DNA from: Apteryx mantelli
Lineage: Eukaryota > Chordata > Aves > Apterygiformes > Apterygidae
DNA: 64,000 nucleotides
Direction: 5' to 3'
Assembly (NCBI RefSeq): GCF_036417845.1
Contig: NC_089985.1
Location: 30,462,583-30,526,582 of the forward strand
Shown here piece by piece: positions 56,256 through 64,000 of this stretch. Position 1 is the stretch's first letter; the number at the start of each line of letters is the position of its first letter. The translations under genes and the position numbers were made by a program. Below the pieces are notes generated by a model. That model did no database searches. It had not been told where the DNA came from and was given only the letters and a program-made list of their open reading frames with translations.

Positions 56256-57363
56256 CTACAACTTTTTTAAAGAAAATCTCACTTATCCCTACATTTTTAT
56301 AGGGTCAGGAGGCTGATATGAGTAGCAGATTTGCACAACTGCTGTTTTGCATAGAGTTCTTGTTCTGTCCAAGGTTTGAGGCAGAATACCTTCTTCATCA
56401 GTATTGGAAGGCTTGAGGAGCTTCTGGAAGGAGATAGTGGCTTTCCTTTGTATGTTTTCCCATATCCATAGTTACTGGTTGTTCTCAGGGTATTAATCAC
56501 TTTTTAATGGGTGAAGTAGTTGACTTGATAAAACTAGGATCTGGGAAGGCCAGAGCTTAGTAGCTGCAGGTGCTCAGTCCAGGCAATGAGAACAGAATTG
56601 CACTTTGATGTCTTAGTCTGTATGTAAGCCTCTCTGGAGTGATGTGCTGGTAGCGAATGTGAAGAAAAGCTTGCAGTGTCTGCACAAATTTGCCTCTATT
56701 CCTTCAGCATATCTTAGATTCTGCTATTACTTCACTTAGGCTGAACACTACCCTGCATATTACTGAAAAACAGTCTTTGCATCATCTCCTGTTTTCCCTC
56801 CAGGGAGAAAAGTTGTTGGTGTTCAGACTTTCTTGACAGGCTGCTGTATAACTTAAATGGACTGTTCCCTCCTAGGTGCTGTATGCTACTTGTGCTGCAA
56901 GCACCTGGCTCTAAACAACATTGTCCTAAAATGATGACCTAGTGCAAAGCAGCTGAATTGGTTTGAAATGTTTCAGCTGCAGCAAGTTTTTGCTACGCAC
57001 CTCTTACAGTACAGTTCCCCCCCCGCAAGAGCTTCTGTGCCTGGTGTTTGTTCTGGAACGGGAGTTTTGTTCTGCTGTGTTTTCTGCAGACTCCAAACTC
57101 ATGCTCTTGTCAGTTGGCTGCACTGTGTTGGAAACTGCTGCCATCCTGCGCTCAAAAACAAAGGGCCTTCCCAATTTTCTTGTCACTTCTCATGCCACGC
57201 AATTTAAATGCAAGCATACTTTATCCCAGTGCAGTGATTGAACTGCGTATTGGCTTATATTCATGAACTTAAAACAAAATTGGAGACCCTGACTTTGGGA
57301 TCTATAGTATTTGACTTATCAAAAATCATGGGTTTTATGGCTTGAAGTGTTATAACAGTTAGC

Positions 57364-57369
57364 AATAAA
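57364..57369 (+). terminator. KDM4A: Possible distal KDM4A poly(A) signal
   Basis: A single AATAAA in AT-rich sequence 2.7 kb after the stop codon. Use cannot be judged from sequence. Confidence 0.3.
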
Positions 57370-58190
57370 AGCTCTTTATAGAGCAGCTATCTCAAAGATA
57401 CATACGCTTTGAATTACCCAGACTAATAGATCTTGACTGATAGCAGTTTTCTTCAGTGGTGTGTCTTGGGAAGTGTATTTATCCCTGTTACAGAATCATT
57501 CCAGTGAGGGGAAGGTGCTGCTGGAATATCAGCTGGGCAGGTGCTTCTTGAATGTGTTCATTAGGAGGTCGTGCTCAATACACCCTGTGGGAACTCTGCT
57601 GGCCCCTTGTTAGATCCATTGCTTGTGATGTTGCAGGCAACAACTTCCTCGCCTCACTCTTCATGAAATTTCTATTTGTGGCTGGTTCAAGTTGGACCCA
57701 TAAAAGGCATTTTTATTATAAACAAATAGTGGCTTGCCCTTAATTCAGGATGAGGTTGGCAAGCCAGTGATTACTTTTTATAAGGTTTAAAAAGGTGACT
57801 ATCTTCTTTGTAAAGCACCTGATTGCAGTAATGTTTCTGCCTGTGGCTGGGCTTCTAGGAGACCTCTTGCTCCATCAGCAGACCCCTCAGATGACCAGAG
57901 ACAGTACCTTCAGTAATAGAACCTACTCTCTTTGCTCCTTTTCTCTCTCCCCAGTTTTTCGAGCTGAGGTTGAACTGTTTCTGCACTGTTTGAGGAGCGT
58001 GGCCCGCCAACTGATCACCTATTCCAAAGCTTCCATGCATCTCTGCTCTTCCATTTTCTAATTGGGCTCCTGTTGTCTGACATACCTGCAGTTGTGCTTG
58101 GGTTTTTTTTGTTTTTGTTTTTTTTTAATGCAAACATGGGATGAAAACAAGACTCTGGTAGCCTGTATATTGTTTTCAGTTTGATCAAGT

Positions 58191-58196
58191 AATAAA
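58191..58196 (+). terminator. KDM4A: Possible most distal KDM4A poly(A) signal
   Basis: AATAAA in AT-rich sequence 3.5 kb after the stop codon. It would mark the longest UTR form. Use cannot be judged from sequence. Confidence 0.3.
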
Positions 58197-60127
58197 TCTA
58201 ATTTCAAAATGGACAATCTCTAGACTAATTTCAGATCTCAAACAATGTGACTTGGAAATTCTCATTGTGCTTGTAATTTTTCTGTTAGCATTTTTCTCTT
58301 CTGATACTCATGTCCTTAATGCTTATCCAGTAAGTTCTCAGGCATCTTTCAGAGAGGCTGAGTGGTGTTCTGTTATTTAAGGACTCAGTCCAGTGTGGCT
58401 GTTAAACTAGAACAAGGGCAGAGGCACAGATTCATCCTTCCTAATTGAAGTACAGAACTGAGACACCTGCATAAAGAGCTGAGTTGCCTTAAGCTCCTTC
58501 TGTTTTTGAGAGACAGCAGTAGTGCCAGAGGAGGAGTCATCAGAAAATCTTCCTGGATGCAGAATCAAATAGCTCTGCTCTTCACTTCAGTGTTCACTCT
58601 TGAATTTCACAGTGCTGGTTGAGACTTGCTGAACTGGCAGTCAGGGTAAGGAGATTCATCTACTTTAGCTCATAGATTTTCATTCCTGATACACAGAATG
58701 ACCTTGAGTAAATTGCTTATTCCTTATTTTATTACTTCAGCCCATATCTCTGGCACCTAGAGTGCCAGATATTCATGGAGCCAGCTTTTCGTGTTGTGGA
58801 GCCTTTGTTAAAATATCCTTTCCCCTGTCAAATTTGTAGACATTACAGGAAGCTTTACATGTCTGTACGCACTTTAGGATACATACTATTTTAGGTTTGG
58901 CACAAACAACATGGGGGATTGTTAAATTGCCACAATAGGCCTTTTTCCTATTTCACAATGATCATTCTTCATTTCTTTGCATTGCTTTTGGAGCAACTTT
59001 AGATCTCTCCCTCAGATCAGTGAAGAGAGCAACACTTCCAAGTGGGATAAATGTGTTGTTATTGGGTTCCAGTAATGAGGATAGCTAAAGGTGTGTGTCT
59101 GTAGGTTTCCTTTGACCTCACCAGAATGGTCTGCAGAGGAATGGGAAACATTGACCTGATTGCTGTATGTATCTGCTGCGGGTTCCTCAAAGACAAGAAT
59201 CTTTCCCCAGTCTCTTTGCTGCAGCCTGAGTAATGTGGCAATGCTAAAGGTCAAAACTGTTCTGGCAGCACCTAGAGAAAGAAGGAAATGTGTGGGATGG
59301 TACTAGAAAATGATTTAAGTGGTGTAGTATGTGTGTTAATTTGTAGACAAAGAGTGAAGGTAAGAAAGCCTGAAAAGAGGTCCTTAGACCATAATTTTGC
59401 ATTTAGGCAGAAGAGTCCTAGTTTTTGTGAATGGTTCTAGTGCACTTTGAACACCTTCAGAACATGGTACAAGAGAGGAATAAAGTGGGCCTGCTGGCTG
59501 GGCTCTTTCACCTTAGCTGCTGGGAGAGTTAGTCCTATGTAAGACGCTGCACAATGTACAAATAGAGGCCTCTCACACTACACAAGGACCCAGCATCCCA
59601 ATAGTTTTTCTCTTGCCTATTTCCACACTGTTAGCTGAAAGAGGAACTGCCCACTCACTGGCTGTAGGGAAGGCAGACAGCTTGTGTGCTTGGATATATT
59701 CATATGCAAGTTGGAGTCTTCCATACAGAGCAGGAGAAAACTTGTTTTTGCAATTAGAGAATTTCTACCAGCTTGTCACATGTCCAAACAGGACATGTAT
59801 CTGCACTGTGATATGTTGTATGCAAGTATACTATAGACTGAAGCAAGCTACTTCAAGAAGTATAATGAATCAAGTCTGCAATCTTGCTGAATTTAGGGAG
59901 GCAGGAGGTATGTGGTACTTGTGGACCTCTGGAGAAGCCTGAGGCATGGGGTTTAGATGGTTTTATGTACATGTGTATTAATCTTAGTTAACATGCTTGA
60001 ACTCTGTCATTGAAATGCTGCTGCTGTTGAATACAGTATCCCTGCACGTTTGAGTTAAGGTCAGTGTCCATCCTCACAATAGCAGTTAACGTGGGTGTCA
60101 TCATTACTGATAGCTAGAAGCAGTTTT

Positions 60128-60152
60128 AAAAAAAAAAAAAAAAAAAAAAAAA
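60128..60152 (+). repeat. Poly(A) run of 25
   Basis: Uninterrupted A25 directly after GCAGTTTT. It could be a simple repeat or the tail of an old retroposed sequence. No parent gene is recognised upstream. Confidence 0.9.
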
Positions 60153-62329
60153 GTGGGGACAATCTCCACCTTTGTTGTAGGTAGTAGGTGCTGACTGGCT
60201 GAAGGTCACGTGTGCAGGGTAACTATTAACATCTAGCCAGCTCAGTGGTAAATGGGAGCAGCCCACAGTGCTGGTCTGGTGCTGGAGCTGGAGATACAGG
60301 ATTGTTCTGCTTGAAGCAGTGAAGTAAGAGACTAGTAGCAACTGCACAGACTGGCTTAGCACCCCTTCTGGTTGAGCTGTTGCTGCAAGTGCTGGGTAAC
60401 TACCGAAGCTGTTTGGCTCTGCAGCAGAGATGCAGCTTTTGCTTGTCCAGCCCGGCAGAGCCTAGGGCAGGATGAAGGAAACAGTTGTGCTGGCAGCCAG
60501 AGAAGGGTCTGTGGTGAGTCTTCTTTTGCCTTTCCTGTTTCCAAACATCTTTTAACAGCTGGTGTCCGAGGGGGTGGTAACACAGGGCATCCTACTCGGA
60601 CCCTTGGCCCTTCTGGCAATGGGGCTGGGGCCAATCTTGCTCTTTCTCACTTCTTTAGGGCAAAGGCTCCTCTTGGATCCTGTGTGACAAGGGATCTGCA
60701 GTGCTGTTCCTGGCTGGGAAGGCCCTGATGAGGGCCCTCAGTGCTGTGAAGAGCCTGGCAAGGGGAAAATGACAGAAAAACAGACCTTGGCTCTTTTCCC
60801 TCCCCAGCCCGAGAGGCTGCGGGTCTGCCAAGGGCTGTGCAGCAGGGAGAAGAAAGACTGTGTTCATAGGAGCTGTGTGGCTCCAAGCTGCTGGGCTGGG
60901 AGCCAGACACGTCAGCACCTGATGGGCCAGCTAAAGAAGTACTTCTCTCTCCTTGCCTTGTCCAGCCTACCCCCAGGGCTTCTCCGGATAAGTCAAGTAG
61001 TGCTACAGAGTCCTAGTGTAGTGGGGTCTTTCCTACCCTGCTTCTACCCCTCTTCTGGCCCAGCGTCTTGCCTACGTGGGTCACTTCTTTGGCGTCAGCA
61101 TGCTGGGGAAAACCTTTCTCCAGGAGCCTGGCTTCTGCACCGCTGCCCCTGCGCCAGGCCCCAGGCCATGCTGCCTTGGGCAGCTGTCTTTGGGGCTCTC
61201 CTCTCCGCCTGTGCCCCCAGCCTCCCCCAGTTTGTAAGGGAGCATGAACGGTTCCCAGTGAGAGGTACAGAACTGAGGGGGAATCCCTGGGAGGCTGGAG
61301 CTGCCCTTGCCTCCTCCAGCAGATCCCCACCCCTGTTCCTGGGATGCCTGGGTCCTTCTTCCTGGAACTACTGCTGGACAGAAGAGCCCTTGTGCAGCTC
61401 TTCCGGGGAGGTGCTTGGTGCCTGGTGGGGAGACTGTTTGCTCTTCTCCACAGGGCAAACAAATGGTAGGCTGCAGCTGGGCTCTGCCTAGCACCTCGGA
61501 GGTGTTTCCTTACCCCTCTCCAAGCTTGACCTGTCCTGGAGCCCTAAGAAGCAGGCGAGATTGCTCAGGTTGGTAGCATGCTGAGCTTTGCTCCCTGGAG
61601 CACTCCACTCTGGCCGTGGCAGCTCCCAAGAATCTGAGGTGCATGGAGGGGTGTGACAGATGGTTCCTCTTGCAGACAGCCTGGCACTGGGCAACACCCA
61701 GCAGGAGAGAGCTTGTAAGCTTGTGCCCAGCCCAGCTGAGGGCCCACATGGGTGCTGAGGTGCTTGGTGCTCAGCCATGCTCAGCAGAAGCAATAGGGAG
61801 AGAAGCCTGTGAATGTGCTTCAGTTCTAGTGATTTAAAGCATGCAAAATGCACCCCTGAGGAAAGCGAGAGGGGGCTGTGAGATGCTGGGCAGGACAGTA
61901 AGATCTTGTGCTCGGGAGCCCATTGGTTTGGGAGGGGGTTGAACAGATGTTTTGCTAGCTCGCTCTGGAATGAGAAAGAGGAGATGGCTGCAGAGGAGGG
62001 AAGACCCAAATCCTACCAGCAGTTGGGGCACAGCACAGCAGGTTCAAGGACAGCTCAAATCACAGCTAGCTGAACAGCTGCGAGGGTGGAGTGTGTCAGC
62101 CCCTGCATGCTCCTGTGCTCCTGGTTAACACGTAGACCTGTCCCCAGAGACTTGCATCAGCCGGTCCTGCAGCAGGACATCACGTGGAGGGGCCTTGCCC
62201 AGACACAGTGCACTATGCCCCGAGCTGGGGCTTCCTCCTGGACTGCCAGCGCTGCCTCTCAGCAGCCCTGTGCGCATGGAGCTGGGAGCTATTTTGAGAG
62301 CAGCGGTGGGCCAGAGGAAGCAATGACTG

Positions 62330-62650
62330 CATCTGCTGCCTGCCGCCGGCAGCGGCGGGGATGTCGGGACGTCTGTCTGTGCTGAATAACCTGGCCGGGT
62401 GAGATGCGTCCTCGCCGAGCCCTGCCAGCTGGGTAAGTGCTTCCAGGGCAGGGCCAAGCATGAGCTGCGTCCGAGGCAGGGTGCAAAGGATGGGCAATGG
62501 GGCTGGCAGCCAGCGTGTCTGTTGGAAATGGTCTGTAAGAGGCTCAAAGCCTCTCCAGCTCTGCTCTCCAGGCACATCGGAGCCAGCCCGAGCCAGGCCC
62601 CGCCGCGCAGCCAAGGCGTGTGGTAACCCTGTGGCTGGTGCTTGTTTCTG
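62330..62650 (+). promoter_or_regulatory. CpG-rich patch, candidate ST3GAL3 upstream promoter/exon
   Basis: CpG density rises locally (62340-62480 and 62575-62620), and a strong donor-like GTAAGT lies at 62433. In human, ST3GAL3 starts just downstream of KDM4A on the same strand with a non-coding first exon. The link to ST3GAL3 rests on synteny alone. Confidence 0.25.
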
Positions 62651-64000
62651 CCTCTGCAAACCCAGCTTGCAGCAGGGCAGAGAGCACCCAAGGGAGTGCT
62701 GGTGATGGAGCTGGGGGAAGGACTCCCTCCCGCCTTGTGGCATCCTAGCAAGGCCCCTAGTCCTGCCCTGGCACCCCGCATTGCCATGGATGCTACCCTG
62801 TGAGGGCCGAGTCCTACAGCAGGGTTATTCATGCGCACGGAGACTGGCAGAGCCTGGACCCAGCAGGGCTGGCAGCTCTGCTGGGAGCATCGCAGCCGTG
62901 CAGGGAAACGGCCAGGGAATCGGTTGGTGCCTCTGTGTCTCTGCAGCTTGGACAGGGCTCTGCTTGCTGCCCGCCTTGCAAGCACTGCTGCTTCCCGAAG
63001 CAGCCCTGCCTCCTGCCCTGAACCTCCAGGACCCGCAGTGCCAGGCACAGGCTCTGCCTGCCAGGGCCGTGCCCGTGTCGGGGCAAGAGAGTCTCTGCTC
63101 TGGCCTGGAGTCGTGCTCTTCCCCTGTAACAGCAAGGGCTGTTCCTATGAGGGCTGGCACAGCCCTTCTGGCTCTTCCTCCAGGCCTCTCTCTCCTCCTT
63201 TTCCCACTCAGGTGGGCTTAGGTGGATGATTGCCTGAGGCTTTGCAAGCAGCAGCCATCCTCAGTGCTGTGCCCTGGGGATTTGGGACGTGCAGAGACAG
63301 GAGAGGAGGAGCTGATGGCTTTGCCCTCTACAGCTGGGTGCTGCAGAGAGCATTGCCAGCCCTCGTCACCAGGCTCAGCAGCTCTCAGCTGCTTGGGTTT
63401 TTTTTTTCTGGTTCTTTGGCTTTCGCCCACAGCCTCAGTGCTGTGCCTGCCCTCCTGGTCCCTGCTCAGCCAACTTGCTCTTCTGCTTGGTGTCCCGGTG
63501 TTGACTGCACTTGTGCACACAGCACTGTGAGCTTGGCTGCTTGCATCCACCTTTGGCACTGCATGAGGGGGTTGCGCAGCACCCTGTTTCGCCAGTGTTA
63601 GGGATTCACCGCCACGGGCTCCCAAACCCCAATTCCCCTCTCCCCCTCCTCAGTCCCGTGCACCCCAGAAAGGACGATGGCTGTGGTGCTGCCCCTCTCC
63701 CCTGGCCAGGAGCTCTGCTGCACGGCAGCAATCAAGCTGCTGTGCCCGGTTGCTTAACACCCTGCAATCACCCGAGTGCGCAGCAGTGCAGAGATTTCCA
63801 AGGCAGCAGCAGCAGTGTCTGAGCATGGCACCTCGTCCCCTGTGCCCGGCGTGGTGCTGTGCCCACGTGGCTGCAGAGCTGGTTCAGCCTGGAGCCGTCT
63901 AGCAGATAACTGCTCTGCCAGGGACTAGCAATTTCCTTCTGCGTAACAGAGACTGTAGCACAACTGCCACCAGCCTACTCCCAGGATATTTTTAGGGCTG

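Larger units (their letters stand above)
54656..58215 (+). other. KDM4A: KDM4A 3' UTR (maximum extent)
   Basis: AT-rich, repeat-poor sequence after the stop codon. Human KDM4A has a 3' UTR of roughly 1.2 kb, so a first end near 56.2 kb is likely, with longer forms possible up to the AATAAA at 58191. No open frame here looks coding. Confidence 0.5.
58216..64000. other. Intergenic region downstream of KDM4A
   Basis: No coding exon was recognised; in particular the ST3GAL3 start (a short cytoplasmic tail and membrane anchor) is not seen. 58.2-60.1 kb is AT-rich, an A25 run lies at 60128-60152, and after about 60.3 kb the DNA becomes GC-rich with many chance open frames (for example 240 codons + at 60769 and 336 codons - at 62125-63135), none with a recognisable domain. 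Confidence 0.65.

Noticed and set aside
62125..63135. 336-codon minus-strand open frame
   Set aside because: Low-complexity GC-rich translation without a recognisable motif; several overlapping frames are equally open.

Overview
This is vertebrate nuclear DNA, most likely from a bird. It shows intron-rich genes with GT-AG splicing, a CpG-island promoter, compact introns, and several CR1-type LINE 3' ends. One CR1 begins with the repeated ACAGAATCACAGAAT-like end and the GGTCCAACCC-like stretch that are typical of avian copies. The species cannot be told from the window.

Two protein-coding genes are present, both on the + strand. First (window start to about 23.5 kb) is the 3' end of PTPRF (LAR), a receptor-type protein tyrosine phosphatase. 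Eleven exons encode its last 550 residues: active phosphatase domain D1, regulatory domain D2, the stop codon and a roughly 1.6 kb 3' UTR. The ectodomain, membrane segment and start of D1 lie upstream of the window. Second (CpG island at about 29.3-30.9 kb, stop codon at 54,655) is the complete coding region of KDM4A (JMJD2A), the H3K9/H3K36 histone demethylase. Its 21 coding exons join without a frame break into 1060 residues carrying JmjN, JmjC, PHD, extended PHD and double Tudor domains. The order PTPRF-KDM4A matches human 1p34, where ST3GAL3 follows KDM4A. No ST3GAL3 coding exon is visible here, but a small CpG-rich patch near 62.3-62.65 kb with a strong splice donor could be its non-coding first exon.

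By region: 1-2,574, PTPRF intron; 2,575-14,040, D1 exons, including one 6.1 kb intron with AT-rich islands that may be regulatory; 16,215-21,920, linker and D2 exons separated by small GC-rich introns; 21,921-about 23,520, 3' UTR; about 23.5-29.3 kb, intergenic and without a convincing gene; 29.3-30.9 kb, KDM4A promoter island; 30.5-54.7 kb, KDM4A exons in AT-richer DNA with at least four antisense CR1 remnants; 54.7-about 58.2 kb, KDM4A 3' UTR with several candidate poly(A) signals; 58.2-64 kb, intergenic, becoming GC-rich after about 60.3 kb.

The two genes are neighbours by conserved synteny and do not share a pathway: one is a cell-surface adhesion phosphatase and the other a nuclear chromatin enzyme. 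I found no clearly novel system. The most useful observations are the matching intron positions in D1 and D2, the inactive-type D2 loops, a Ser in place of Gly next to an iron ligand in KDM4A, the motif clusters in the KDM4A promoter, and the one-sided orientation of CR1 remnants.
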